Shown here piece after piece: positions 1-9,686 of a DNA stretch of 64,000 nt (positions within the stretch are counted from its first letter, which is position 1; every line of letters begins with the position of its first letter). Source of the stretch: Bacteroidota bacterium (GTDB taxonomy: Bacteria > Bacteroidota > Bacteroidia > Bacteroidales > Lentimicrobiaceae); the NCBI GenBank assembly GCA_009773515.1, contig WSXX01000013.1, positions 62,001 through 126,000 of the forward strand. The letters run 5' to 3'. The position numbers were made by a program, and so were the translations under genes. The notes below the pieces were generated by a model. That model did no database searches. It had not been told where the DNA came from and was given only the letters and a program-made list of their open reading frames with translations.

Positions 1-640
1 AACTTCCCATCACAATGGCAATTTGCGGAATCCCTTCAGCCGACATACGCGCCTGATTGAAGAAGAACCGCCCAAAATCATATTTATCCGGAAAAACCTT
101 TGACTGTTCCGGAAGAAAAACGCCGCCCGAATCCACCATATACACGCAGGGTAGGTGGTTTTCCATGGCAATTTCCTGAGCCCGGACGTGTTTTTTTATG
201 GTTTCCTGCACATAAGTTCCCCCTTTAATGGTGGCATCGTTGGCCACGATCATGGTTTCGCGGCCATGAACTACACCAATGCCGGTAATGATTCCGGCAG
301 ATGGAAACTCATTGTTGTGAATGCCGTTGGCCGCCATGGCTGAGAGTTCCAGAAATGGCGTATTCGGATCAACCAGCAGATCGATGCGTTCGCGGGCCAG
401 CAGTTTGCCTCGTTCTTTATGTTTTTTAACAGCTTGCTCAGGCGCACCGTTTATGGTATCGGCCATGCGCTGCCTGTATTGCCCCAGCAGTTGCTGGTAG
501 GCTTCAAAATTTGAACGGAATTCCGCCGATTTTGTGTCAATTTTAGATTCTATCCTGTACAAAGCTGGGAGGGTTTTTGTGATTTCCTGATAACTGATTG
601 CTAAAATAGGGAATTTAAGCTTCAAAGCATTAAACACCAC
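1..640 (-). CDS. Acyl-CoA carboxylase carboxyltransferase (methylcrotonoyl-CoA carboxylase beta-like), partial at window edge; start codon uncertain
   Basis: Manual reverse translation gives ...MADTINGAPEQAVKKHKERGKLLARERIDLLVDPNTPFLELSAMAANGIHNNEFPSAGIITGIGVVHGRETMIVANDATIKGGTYVQETIKKHVRAQEIAMENHLPCVYMVDSGGVFLPEQ; no clear ATG upstream, possible GTG start near 640. Confidence 0.8.
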   Translation of the reverse strand, partial: MVFNALKLKFPILAISYQEITKTLPALYRIESKIDTKSAEFRSNFEAYQQLLGQYRQRMADTINGAPEQAVKKHKERGKLLARERIDLLVDPNTPFLELSAMAANGIHNNEFPSAGIITGIGVVHGRETMIVANDATIKGGTYVQETIKKHVRAQEIAMENHLPCVYMVDSGGVFLPEQSKVFPDKYDFGRFFFNQARMSAEGIPQIAIVMGS

Positions 641-780
641 GAATTTTGCGTTGTTCAGGTTTGCTTCTTGAAAATATGGAAATCAGAAACCGCTAATGAT
701 CATTTTTCTATTTATGGAGATGCTAGAAAAGAGGAATTCAGGGAAATATTAAATAATCTAAAGATCGATAATTGGATACG

Positions 781-1173
781 TTATGTTAACAAGGAATCAA
801 TCAATTGAATAAACTTTCTGGCTTCAGGTATGAGGATATTGAGTTGAGATTCATCAAACTCAATAAAATCAGCGTAATCACCTTTTTGACGTAAAGCAAA
901 AAGATCTGAATAAAAAGCGCCCCATCTTTTATCAATAATTCCTGTTACAATAAACATTAAACCAAATTGTGTTTTTACGCCGGAATGGGTGCGGGTTTTT
1001 ATACTTTGTTTTGAAAGTAAAGCTAGAACAGCGTAAAAGCATGCGTAATATACCCGGTTCATTGATGAATTCCAACTTCCTTCATGTGAAAGAATTTCTG
1101 CATCGCGAAGAGTCTCCCTGGCTTTATTAAGTCGGTAACGAATATATTCTTTTTCATTAAAAACACTAGTCAT
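781..1173 (-). CDS. HEPN domain protein (UPF0332-like), putative toxin of MNT/HEPN module
   Basis: Protein LRQKGDYADF and HEPN-like helices; overlaps upstream MNT ORF by 4 nt. Confidence 0.8.
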   Translation of the reverse strand: MTSVFNEKEYIRYRLNKARETLRDAEILSHEGSWNSSMNRVYYACFYAVLALLSKQSIKTRTHSGVKTQFGLMFIVTGIIDKRWGAFYSDLFALRQKGDYADFIEFDESQLNILIPEARKFIQLIDSLLT

Positions 1174-1487
1174 ACTGCAATACCTTCGTTAACAACATTC
1201 TGGTAAAAGTCGGTAACTTTAAATATGGCATTCCACTCAATCCTGTTAAAAACAAAAACTGAAAACGCCTCTCCCAGACTAAGCTCAAGGTCATAAAGAT
1301 GATGCCTGAATGTTCTTTCCCGTTCAAAAGTAGCTTCATCATCAATCAGAATCAGGATATCCCAGTCGGAATCTGTTTGCTCATCACCGCGTGCACGACT
1401 TCCATACAGGATAATTTCAGCCTGCGGATCAATCTGATTGACACTGTCCCTGATCAGATTCAGTATTTTCTTTGTTGATTCTTTCAC
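1170..1487 (-). CDS. MNT-type nucleotidyltransferase domain protein, putative antitoxin
   Basis: GSRARG-x6-DWDILIL nucleotidyltransferase motif. Confidence 0.85.
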   Translation of the reverse strand: MKESTKKILNLIRDSVNQIDPQAEIILYGSRARGDEQTDSDWDILILIDDEATFERERTFRHHLYDLELSLGEAFSVFVFNRIEWNAIFKVTDFYQNVVNEGIAV

Positions 1488-1508
1488 AAAACAAAGATAA
1501 GTAAAAAA

Positions 1509-2360
1509 TCAGGATTGTGACTTAAGGTCCTTAGTCTTGAACGCCTTATCCACCTTAATCCCCTTCTCCGTCCTCACCAACGTGCAGCATTCGGTGTAAA
1601 AGTCATGTTCAAAGAACAACACATAGCCTTTGTCCACCGCTTCATCCAGAAAGAGTTCTTTTTCATCAAGTGTGATCAGCGGGCGGGTGTCGTAACTCAT
1701 TACCCATGGCAGGGGAAGGTGGGCGGCGGTGGGCAGCAAATCACTGGTAAACACAATGGTTTTGTCCTTGTATTTGACAAAAGGAATGGCCTGTCCATCG
1801 GTATGTCCGTTGTAAAACCGGACTTCAATGCCAGGGAAAAGTTCACCGGGGTAGTCAAAGAGTTTTAAGCGACCGCTTTCTTCAATGGGTTTTATGTTTT
1901 CTATGAGAAATGAAGCACTTTCGCGGCGGTTCGCATGCATGGCCCATTCCCACTGTGCTGTGCTTATCCAGTAAGTGGCATTTGGAAAAACAGTCTCAAA
2001 CCCGCTGCGGTCGGCATTATATTTTACACTTCCCCCGGCATGATCGAAGTGCAGGTGGGTGAGAAACATATCGGTGATGTCTTTGGGCGCATAACCAACT
2101 GCAGCCAGAGATTTTACCAGGGTATCTTCACCATTGAGATGGAAATGGCTGAAAAACTTTTCACTTTGTTTGTCGCCTATGCCGTTGTTAATCAATATTC
2201 TGCGATCTCCATCCACCATCAGCAGGCAGCGCATGCTCAGGTTAATCATGTTGTTTTCGTCTGATGGATAGTGTTTGCTCCAAAGCGATTTGGGGACTAC
2301 CCCAAACATGGCACCGCCGTCGAGTTTAAAATTTCCGGTAGGAATGGCAAAAAGTTGCAT
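1509..2360 (-). CDS. MBL-fold metallo-hydrolase
   Basis: THLHFDHAGG motif and downstream GHTDGQ, SDLLP motifs. Confidence 0.85.
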   Translation of the reverse strand: MQLFAIPTGNFKLDGGAMFGVVPKSLWSKHYPSDENNMINLSMRCLLMVDGDRRILINNGIGDKQSEKFFSHFHLNGEDTLVKSLAAVGYAPKDITDMFLTHLHFDHAGGSVKYNADRSGFETVFPNATYWISTAQWEWAMHANRRESASFLIENIKPIEESGRLKLFDYPGELFPGIEVRFYNGHTDGQAIPFVKYKDKTIVFTSDLLPTAAHLPLPWVMSYDTRPLITLDEKELFLDEAVDKGYVLFFEHDFYTECCTLVRTEKGIKVDKAFKTKDLKSQS

Positions 2361-2428
2361 AAAATGAATAATTTAGCTGGTAAACAAAGTGAAGGGCGAT
2401 TTTGTTGGAATAGAAGCCAATATGGAGT

Positions 2429-2454
2429 TCACGCAAAGGCGCAATGACGCAAAG
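2429..2454. repeat. Short period-8 tract (acgcaaag gcgcaatg acgcaaag)
   Basis: Three 8-bp units visible by eye. Confidence 0.5.
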
Positions 2455-2483
2455 AATTTGATTAAATTTGAGAATGATAATCA

Positions 2484-2690
2484 TTCGACTCCTACCAATG
2501 ACAGATTGTCCGTTTTATCCTTCGACTCCGCTCAGGAGGACATCGTATAGAATTGATAATTAGTGCATTAAGATGATAAAGTGTACACTATAAACGAATG
2601 TCACACTGAGCGGAGTCGAAGTGTTTAAACGCTTGAGCTACCTGTCATCTCTGGATTATGCTCAAACTTTATTCGTTTAATCCATTTATT
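2484..2690. repeat. Composite MITE-like intergenic element with ttcgactccgctcag/ctgagcggagtcgaa inverted ends
   Basis: Contains cttcgactccgctcag at 2520 and ctgagcggagtcgaa near 2607; the reverse complement aligns with 57380-57650. Confidence 0.75.
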
Positions 2691-2713
2691 AAAGTGTTTT
2701 TAAAACCAGATCC

Positions 2714-3817
2714 ATGAAAAAGATAGTCTCAGCATTCTTAGTAATTGTTTTTTGTTTGCAGTTGTCTGCACAACAATATTTTGATAACCCTGAAGCCAAT
2801 GGAAAACCCGTTCTTGTGCTGATGAACCCCACGGTTAATAACCTGAAAACGGTGTTTTACCTGATTGACAACGGCATTTTCCAGCTGCCTGAGGATTATC
2901 AACTTGTTGGATTTTATCATACTGCACAAAAGTACGATTTTGGCCAATCAGCCGAATTTATCAGTGAAACAGGACGCAAAGGCGTTTTCTTACAATCCTG
3001 CAGCAATTTGCCGGGGCTTCAGCTTTACGGAGAAAATCCATGCAGTGATGATTTCAGAAAGGTTTTCTCCAACTCGAATGGCGTGATCTTTTTCGGTGGT
3101 CCGGATATTCCTCCGACTATTTATGGAGAGGAGACCAACCTGCTGACAGAAATCACCGATTACCACCGCCATACTTTTGAGGCTTCTTTTCTGTTTCATT
3201 TGCTGGGCGGTTATCAGGATGATAAATATATTCCACTTCTTGAGCAGAAACCCGATTACTTAATTTTTGGAATATGCCTGGGTATGCAAACCCTGAATGT
3301 TGCAACCGGCGGCACTTTGATTCAGGATATTCCTACAGAAGTTTACGGTCAGAAATCGCTGGAAAAGGTTTTGGCTGCTGATTCAGATGCCCGTCATCGC
3401 AATTATTTCACAAACTATGGAACTGATGACGATTTGATCTGGGGCAGTTTTCACCGCATAAATATGTTAATGCCTGAAAGAATGCAGGTGTTTATGACAG
3501 ATTCTGACCCGAATCCTTATGTGCTAAGCAGTCACCATCAGGCAGCTGGCCGAATTGGGAAAGGACTATTGATAGCTGCCGGCAGCATGGATGGAAAAGT
3601 AGTTGAAGCACTGGTTCATGGAAAATATCCCAATGTTGTTGGATTTCAGTTTCATCCCGAGCCTTCAGTTCTTTATAAACCCGAAGAGAAGCTGAAATCT
3701 GATCCGGGTATGCGGGAAGAAAAGTCATTTATTGATCTTTACCCTGGAGCAACAGGCGAGAATTTTAACAGAAATTTATGGAAATGGGCTGCCGGTGTGC
3801 TGAAGCAGGCAAAGTAA
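2714..3817 (+). CDS. Secreted gamma-glutamyl-gamma-aminobutyrate hydrolase family protein (peptidase C26, class I glutamine amidotransferase)
   Basis: FGICLGMQTLNVATGGTLIQDIP nucleophile elbow, FQFHPEPS; N-terminal signal peptide. Confidence 0.85.
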   Translation: MKKIVSAFLVIVFCLQLSAQQYFDNPEANGKPVLVLMNPTVNNLKTVFYLIDNGIFQLPEDYQLVGFYHTAQKYDFGQSAEFISETGRKGVFLQSCSNLPGLQLYGENPCSDDFRKVFSNSNGVIFFGGPDIPPTIYGEETNLLTEITDYHRHTFEASFLFHLLGGYQDDKYIPLLEQKPDYLIFGICLGMQTLNVATGGTLIQDIPTEVYGQKSLEKVLAADSDARHRNYFTNYGTDDDLIWGSFHRINMLMPERMQVFMTDSDPNPYVLSSHHQAAGRIGKGLLIAAGSMDGKVVEALVHGKYPNVVGFQFHPEPSVLYKPEEKLKSDPGMREEKSFIDLYPGATGENFNRNLWKWAAGVLKQAK

Positions 3818-3837
3818 TTATCCTATGCAAGACTAAC

Positions 3838-3875
3838 AAAAACCCCAGCAACCATTGTGGCTACAGGGGTTTTTA
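3838..3875 (+). terminator. Rho-independent terminator
   Basis: aaaaacccc...ggggttttt stem followed by T-run, just downstream of 3817 stop. Confidence 0.75.
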
Positions 3876-3947
3876 CTAAGGACGAATATCAAATTAACAT
3901 CCTCAAATAATGCGCATTGTATATCCCCCTCTTCTCCCCCTTTTGTG

Positions 3948-3970
3948 CTTCGACTCCGCTCAGCATGACA
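3948..3970. repeat. Half-site of the dispersed cttcgactccgctcag repeat
   Basis: cttcgactccgctcagcatgaca. Confidence 0.6.
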
Positions 3971-4085
3971 GGGGGACGATTACTTCGTTCTTTTTAGACA
4001 CATTAGTTTGCAGAAAGTCCAGTTAGATGGGGTGCTCAAGAGGGGAAGTCATTCGACAGTTTCACCAACTATGAAATCAGGAAAA

Positions 4086-4520
4086 TTAATGAATTTCAAT
4101 CTGCTTGGCTGGTTTTATCTTAGCTTCCTCTTTTTTGGGAATTGAAATGCTAAGCACACCGTTGCTGTGATTTGCCGAGATTTTATCGGCTTCAACTGTT
4201 TGCGGCAGACTAAAAGAGCGGCGGAATGAAGTGTAACTGAACTCACGGCGCATATAACGCTCATCTTTCTCTTCTTGCTTTTCTTCCTTCTCCGATGAGA
4301 TGGTCAGCACATTGTTGTCGAGATTGATTTTGAAATCGTCCTTTTGAAGTCCGGGAGCAGCAACTTCGATGCGGAAATCATTTTTGCCTTCTACGATGTT
4401 TACTGAAGGCATATTGATTCCAGTCTGAAATTCGAAAATGTTGGGAAGAAAATCCCTTCCAAAGAACTCATCCACGATGCTCGGGAAAAAGGTTCTGTCT
4501 TTTTTTAAGATCGGTAACAT
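4086..4520 (-). CDS. Hsp20/alpha-crystallin family small heat shock protein
   Basis: VEGKNDFRIEVAAPGLQKDDFKINLDNNVLTISSEKE...NGVLSISIPKKE. Confidence 0.93.
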   Translation of the reverse strand: MLPILKKDRTFFPSIVDEFFGRDFLPNIFEFQTGINMPSVNIVEGKNDFRIEVAAPGLQKDDFKINLDNNVLTISSEKEEKQEEKDERYMRREFSYTSFRRSFSLPQTVEADKISANHSNGVLSISIPKKEEAKIKPAKQIEIH

Positions 4521-4688
4521 GGTTTTGTCCTCCTTTATTTTGAGTTAAACATCCGTTTTGAATGAATGTGTTCAAATTTTATGCCGGGAGGAAAAGCAAT
4601 GGGATCATCGCCAAAAAAATGACAAAACGACACTTTTTTAGAAAAAATGACAGCAGAAAATAAGACAAAATGTCTGATCCTTAAGGTA

Positions 4689-5306
4689 TTACCCTTTCAG
4701 GCTCATTTTTATGCGGGAAGTTAATATATCTATCGCCACATGATTGGCGCCGCCCTGAGGAACAATAATGTCGGCGTAGCGTTTGGTGGGTTCAATAAAT
4801 TGCAGGTGCATTGGTTTTACGTATTTATCGTAATGATCGAGAACCTGGGTAAAAGATCTTCCGCGTTCTTCAATATCGCGGCGGATAATGCGCATCAGTC
4901 TGTCATCGGCATCGGCATCCACAAAAACCTTTATGTCCATTCTTTCACGGAGCCGTGGATTGGACATAATCAGAATGCCTTCAACAATAATAACTTCACG
5001 GGGCTGAACCGGAATGGTTTCTTTCGACCGGGCACAGGTAAGGTAGCTGTAAACCGGCATGCCGATGGTTTCACCTTCCTTAAGCATATCCAAATGCTTG
5101 ATAAGCAAGTTAAACTCAATGGAAGACGGGTGGTCAAAGTTAATCTTTGCCCTGTCTTCGGGACTCAGATGCCCGTTGTCCTTGTAATAGGAATCCTGCG
5201 GGAGAATAGAAACCGAGTCCTTCGGCAGTTTTTTGATGATTTGTTTTACAACGGTTGATTTTCCGCAACCGGATCCTCCGGCAATTCCTATGATCAGCAT
5301 GAGCAA
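4689..5306 (-). CDS. udk: Uridine kinase
   Basis: GIAGGSGCGKSTVV Walker A; DSYYKD; NFDHPSS; VEGILI motifs. Confidence 0.95.
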   Translation of the reverse strand: MLMLIIGIAGGSGCGKSTVVKQIIKKLPKDSVSILPQDSYYKDNGHLSPEDRAKINFDHPSSIEFNLLIKHLDMLKEGETIGMPVYSYLTCARSKETIPVQPREVIIVEGILIMSNPRLRERMDIKVFVDADADDRLMRIIRRDIEERGRSFTQVLDHYDKYVKPMHLQFIEPTKRYADIIVPQGGANHVAIDILTSRIKMSLKG

Positions 5307-5407
5307 TGATTGAACGATGAATAAACAGTTTTCACTTTAAAAAAAGGTCAGCAACCAACACAATAAAAAGGGTAATGAGGCAGGATCAGAACAAAAAAGT
5401 GAAAAAT

Positions 5408-5441
5408 GAAAGCCGGAACTTTTCGATGTGTTCCGGCTTCA
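5408..5441 (-). terminator. Terminator hairpin downstream of oadB
   Basis: gaagccggaac-loop-gttccggctttc followed by T-rich run on minus strand. Confidence 0.7.
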
Positions 5442-5471
5442 AAAGTATGAAAACTTGGTCGTAACAAAAAG

Positions 5472-6635
5472 TTAAGCAAGAAATCCCAACATAATACCGG
5501 CGGCAACTGCACTTCCGATAACCCCTGCAACATTGGGTCCCATGGCATGCATAAGCAAGTGGTTTGTTTTGTCGTATTCCAATCCAACAAACTGTGAAAC
5601 GCGTGCACTATCGGGAACAGCCGAAACGCCTGAGTTACCGATGAGTGGATTGATTTTATTTCCTTCTTTCAAAAATATATTGAAGAATTTTACAAACAAT
5701 ACCCCGGCTGTGGTTGCAATTACAAAAGAAGCAGCTCCCAAAGCAAAAATCCCAACTGATTTTGCAGTAAGGAAAGTTGTAGCCTGAGTAGATGCACCAA
5801 CGGTTAAACCGATCAAAATTGTAACTATATCAATCATAGGTCCTTTTGCAGTATCGGCCAGACGTTTGGTTACACCACTCTCTTTCAGCAAGTTGCCAAA
5901 GAAAAGCATTCCAAGCAATGGAAGTCCCGAGGGAACGATAAAAGTGGTGAGTAACATACCGATAATAGGGAAAAGTACTTTCTCGGTTTTTGAAACACTA
6001 CGTGGTGGTTTCATGCGGATAACCCTTTCGCGGCTGCTGGTGAGTAGTCGCATAATGGGTGGTTGAATTACCGGTACCAGTGCCATGTATGAATAGGCTG
6101 AAATAGCAATAGCACCCATAAGTTCCGGGGCAAGTTTTGAGGAAAGGAAAATAGCGGTTGGGCCATCGGCACCTCCGATAATTGCAATAGCACCTGCTTC
6201 GGATGGGGAGAAGCCAAGCAACAAAGCAATGGCATAAGCACCGAAAATTCCGAATTGTGCTGCAGCACCAATCAGCATAAGCTTTGGATTGGAGATAAGC
6301 GCCGAAAAATCAGTCATTGCACCAATTCCAAGAAAAATGAGAGGAGGATAAATACCTTGAAGCACCCCGAAATACAAGTAATTCAGAACACTGCCGGTTT
6401 CATATATCCCAATCTGAAGTCCTGGCACAAAAGCAACATTCCCTATCAGAATACCAAATCCGATAGGAATCAGCAAGAGGGGTTCATACTCTTTTGCGAT
6501 GGCGAGATAGATAAATAACAAGCCGATACAGATCATTATAATATGCCCTGCCGTAATGTTGGCGAAAGCCGTATAGGTGAAAAACTCATTGAGATGTTCA
6601 ACTACGAAACTCAGAAAACTACCCGATTGTTCCAT
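5472..6635 (-). CDS. oadB: Sodium ion-translocating decarboxylase subunit beta
   Basis: PPLIFLGIGAMTDFSALISNPKLMLIGAAAQFGIF; IIGGADGPTAIFLSSKLAPELMGAIAISAYSYMALVP. Confidence 0.95.
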   Translation of the reverse strand: MEQSGSFLSFVVEHLNEFFTYTAFANITAGHIIMICIGLLFIYLAIAKEYEPLLLIPIGFGILIGNVAFVPGLQIGIYETGSVLNYLYFGVLQGIYPPLIFLGIGAMTDFSALISNPKLMLIGAAAQFGIFGAYAIALLLGFSPSEAGAIAIIGGADGPTAIFLSSKLAPELMGAIAISAYSYMALVPVIQPPIMRLLTSSRERVIRMKPPRSVSKTEKVLFPIIGMLLTTFIVPSGLPLLGMLFFGNLLKESGVTKRLADTAKGPMIDIVTILIGLTVGASTQATTFLTAKSVGIFALGAASFVIATTAGVLFVKFFNIFLKEGNKINPLIGNSGVSAVPDSARVSQFVGLEYDKTNHLLMHAMGPNVAGVIGSAVAAGIMLGFLA

Positions 6636-6638
6636 ACA

Positions 6639-7082
6639 TTAATCTCCTATCACAATAAGTACATCACCTTCCATAACTGAATCGCCACGGTGTACTTTCA
6701 GCGATGTAACTTTGCCTTCTTTATCGGCAGTGATATTGTTCTCCATTTTCATTGCTTCAAGGGTTATCAATTTCTGACCTACCTTAATTGCATCGCCTTC
6801 TTTTACATGAATTTCGAGTATGGTTCCAGGCAGTGGTGACTTAATACTTCCCGTACCTTTTGGTCCTGACGGACTTGAAGTTTTTGCAATGCTTGGCGCG
6901 GAATCGGTTGATGGAACGCTTACTGACCTGACCAGTTTCGGGGTTTTGCTGGTTTGCATCGCCTTATCCACTTCTACTTTAAAAGTGGTTCCGTTAACTT
7001 CTACTTCGGCCATATTGTCTTCAATACTCTGGATATCTACCTCGTAGATATTGCCGTTTATTGTGAATTTAAATTTCTTCAT
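6639..7082 (-). CDS. Biotin/lipoyl-containing protein (decarboxylase biotin carrier subunit)
   Basis: EAMKMENN biotinylation motif; position between oadB and oadG. Confidence 0.93.
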   Translation of the reverse strand: MKKFKFTINGNIYEVDIQSIEDNMAEVEVNGTTFKVEVDKAMQTSKTPKLVRSVSVPSTDSAPSIAKTSSPSGPKGTGSIKSPLPGTILEIHVKEGDAIKVGQKLITLEAMKMENNITADKEGKVTSLKVHRGDSVMEGDVLIVIGD

Positions 7083-7140
7083 TCTTTTGTTGATTTAAAT
7101 CATTTTTAGGACTGTTTTTATCCTGATCTTTTACTGATGG

Positions 7141-8037
7141 TTAACGGTGCAGGCTGCGCATTCCATAAATTTTCGAGCTCCATGGAGAATAAGTCCGTGC
7201 CACCTTTTTGATGGTAAGAACAGCTTCTTCGTGATCATGCAACTCGCTCACATAAAGGTGAAGAGCCAATGCAATTGCAGCGTTTACTTCGCCGGTGATT
7301 TCTTCATCACTGGCTTTCTGAGCTTCTGAAACCTTCTCTTTGCGTGTAAACATCTTTTTCACATCAATGCTGTAGAGCTTTTTAGTGTTTTTGAAAACGA
7401 TATAAAGCAAGAGCAGGGCTAGAAATACAACCGTCATAGCAATTAGAGTCATCCCAATTCCATAAGGATCCATGGCACCAAATTTTTCACCAGCTGTTAT
7501 AATAACTCCGGTGTAATTATTTGCTCCCGGTGTGGTTTTTTCCAGAAATCCCCATTCAACACCTCCATCGGTCAGGCGGCCATAAGAAACATCGGGTTTC
7601 TGCGGACCCAGCTTCAAGGCATCAATCAACGTTTTACCATTTCCTTCGTATAGTGCCAGATAATCAGTCTCCTGAAGGGTAAAATTCAAATGCTGAATTC
7701 CCCTAGTTGCAACAGCGTCTGCAAAGAATAGTATGTAATTGCGTGGAGCAATTTTTGTTAAAGGATCACCTTTGGGAATCCAGTATTTGGTTGGGTTTGC
7801 GGGATCGTTGGTAAGATACATTCCGCCAATATCCACAGTGTTATATGCTGAATTGAATATTTCAATCCATCCGTTTCGCTGTCCGTAAGAGTCAACATAA
7901 TTCGAATCGTTGTAAACCAGCACCTCATTTATGCGGAGGTCGAGCGCGCTTTGTGCAGCGCTACGGCCGGCAGTCAACACCAGCGCCATCGCTATGATTG
8001 CGCCGGCTATGCTGATTGTTTTTCTTATTTCTGCCAT
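7141..8037 (-). CDS. OadG-type decarboxylase gamma subunit with N-terminal lamin-tail domain
   Basis: INEVLVYNDSNYVDSYGQRNGWIEIFNSAYNTVDIGGMYLTND (LTD-like) followed by one TM GMTLIAMTVVFLALLLLYIVFKNTKKL typical of OadG. Confidence 0.8.
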   Translation of the reverse strand: MAEIRKTISIAGAIIAMALVLTAGRSAAQSALDLRINEVLVYNDSNYVDSYGQRNGWIEIFNSAYNTVDIGGMYLTNDPANPTKYWIPKGDPLTKIAPRNYILFFADAVATRGIQHLNFTLQETDYLALYEGNGKTLIDALKLGPQKPDVSYGRLTDGGVEWGFLEKTTPGANNYTGVIITAGEKFGAMDPYGIGMTLIAMTVVFLALLLLYIVFKNTKKLYSIDVKKMFTRKEKVSEAQKASDEEITGEVNAAIALALHLYVSELHDHEEAVLTIKKVARTYSPWSSKIYGMRSLHR

Positions 8038-8045
8038 GGTCGTAA

Positions 8046-9605
8046 TTATAAAGGAATGTTTGAATGTTTTTTCGGAGGATTTACTTCCTTTTTGGTGGCA
8101 AGCGCCTGTAATGCTCTGATTACGCGGAAGCGGGTGTTGCGGGGCTCAATTACGTCATCAATGTAGCCGTATTTCGCTGCGTTGTAAGGATTGGCAAACT
8201 TGTCTTTGTATTCCTCTTCGCTTTTCTTTACAAACTCTTCGCGTTCGGCAGGATCAGTGATTGCGGCCAGCTTTTTACTATGCAGAACCTCAATAGCTCC
8301 TTTGGGACCCATAACTGCAATTTCAGCACCAGGCCATGCATAGTTGATGTCACCACGCAGATGTTTCGAACTCATTACACAGTAAGCTCCGCCATATGCT
8401 TTGCGCAGAACAACAGTTACTTTTGGAACAGTTGCTTCGCCATAAGCGTAAAGCAGTTTCGCGCCGTGAATGATAATTCCACCGTATTCCTGAGCAGTTC
8501 CCGGAAGGAAACCAGGTACATCAACCAGAGTCAGGATGGGAATATTGAAAGCATCACAAAATCTTACAAACCTTGCTGCTTTGCGCGAAGCATTGATATC
8601 GAGCACACCTGCCAGATAATTAGGCTGATTGGCAACAATACCTACCGACATCCCGTTAAAACGGCCGTAGCCGGTAACGATATTCGGCGCGTAATGACGC
8701 TGAATTTCAAGGAATTCGCCGCAATCTACGATCGAGTGAATTACATCCTTCACATCATAAGGTTTGTTTGGATTGTCGGGAATGATATAATTGAGCGAAT
8801 CTTCCAGTCTGTCGATAGGATCAGGACATGGCGCCAATGGGGGATCTTCGAGGTTATTCTGTGGCAGATAGCTCAGCAGTTTTCTGATGATGGCGATTCC
8901 TTCTTTTTCGTCGTCGGCAACAAAATGACTGATTCCCGATTTGGATCCATGAACCATTGCACCGCCAAGTTCTTCTTCAGTCACCACTTCTCCGGTAACG
9001 GTTTTTACAACCTTGGGACCGGTCACAAACATGTTGCTGGTTCCTTTGCTCATCACAATAAAATCGGTAAGTGCAGGTGAATAAACGGCTCCTCCGGCAC
9101 AAGGACCAAAAATGGCTGAAATTTGCGGGATTACGCCGGATGCCAGAATGTTGCGTTCAAAAATTTCGGCATACCCTGCAAGACTGTTAACCCCTTCCTG
9201 AATGCGGGCTCCGCCGGAATCGTTGATGCCGATTACAGGTGCGCCTACCTTCATTGCCTGATCCATTACTTTGCAGATTTTATTGGCAAAGGTTTCGGAA
9301 AGTGATCCTCCGAAAACGGTGAAATCCTGAGAGAATACATAAACTACTCTTCCGTCGATGGTGCCGTGACCGGTAACAACTCCGTCTGAGAGATATTCCT
9401 GATTTTCGATGCCGAAATTGGTGCAACGATGAGTAACAAACATGTCGAACTCTTCGAAACTGCCTTCATCCAAAAGCAATTCTATACGTTCGCGGGCGGT
9501 GAGTTTTCCTTTGGCATGCTGGGCATCGATCCTTTTCTGACCGCCACCTAACTTAGCCTGTTCTCTTTTGTCGAGAAGTTCTTTGATTTTACTTTCAAAA
9601 GCCAT
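8046..9605 (-). CDS. mmdA: Acyl-CoA carboxylase/methylmalonyl-CoA decarboxylase alpha (carboxyltransferase) subunit
   Basis: [64 protein letters not shown]; operonic with oadB/G and biotin carrier. Confidence 0.92.
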   Translation of the reverse strand: MAFESKIKELLDKREQAKLGGGQKRIDAQHAKGKLTARERIELLLDEGSFEEFDMFVTHRCTNFGIENQEYLSDGVVTGHGTIDGRVVYVFSQDFTVFGGSLSETFANKICKVMDQAMKVGAPVIGINDSGGARIQEGVNSLAGYAEIFERNILASGVIPQISAIFGPCAGGAVYSPALTDFIVMSKGTSNMFVTGPKVVKTVTGEVVTEEELGGAMVHGSKSGISHFVADDEKEGIAIIRKLLSYLPQNNLEDPPLAPCPDPIDRLEDSLNYIIPDNPNKPYDVKDVIHSIVDCGEFLEIQRHYAPNIVTGYGRFNGMSVGIVANQPNYLAGVLDINASRKAARFVRFCDAFNIPILTLVDVPGFLPGTAQEYGGIIIHGAKLLYAYGEATVPKVTVVLRKAYGGAYCVMSSKHLRGDINYAWPGAEIAVMGPKGAIEVLHSKKLAAITDPAEREEFVKKSEEEYKDKFANPYNAAKYGYIDDVIEPRNTRFRVIRALQALATKKEVNPPKKHSNIPL

Positions 9606-9686
9606 TTTTGGTTGGTTTTAAAATTGAACAACACATTGTCTTTGTTCGTGACAATGTGTTTGTTCGAGTGATTTTATTGAGTGTGA

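Noticed and set aside
4740-5258. 172-aa plus-strand ORF
   Set aside because: Antisense to the well-supported udk gene; no recognisable domain
5348-5608. 86-aa minus ORF
   Set aside because: Overlaps the oadB 3' end in another frame and spans the terminator hairpin
8280-9080. 266-aa plus-strand ORF
   Set aside because: Antisense to mmdA, no domain signature
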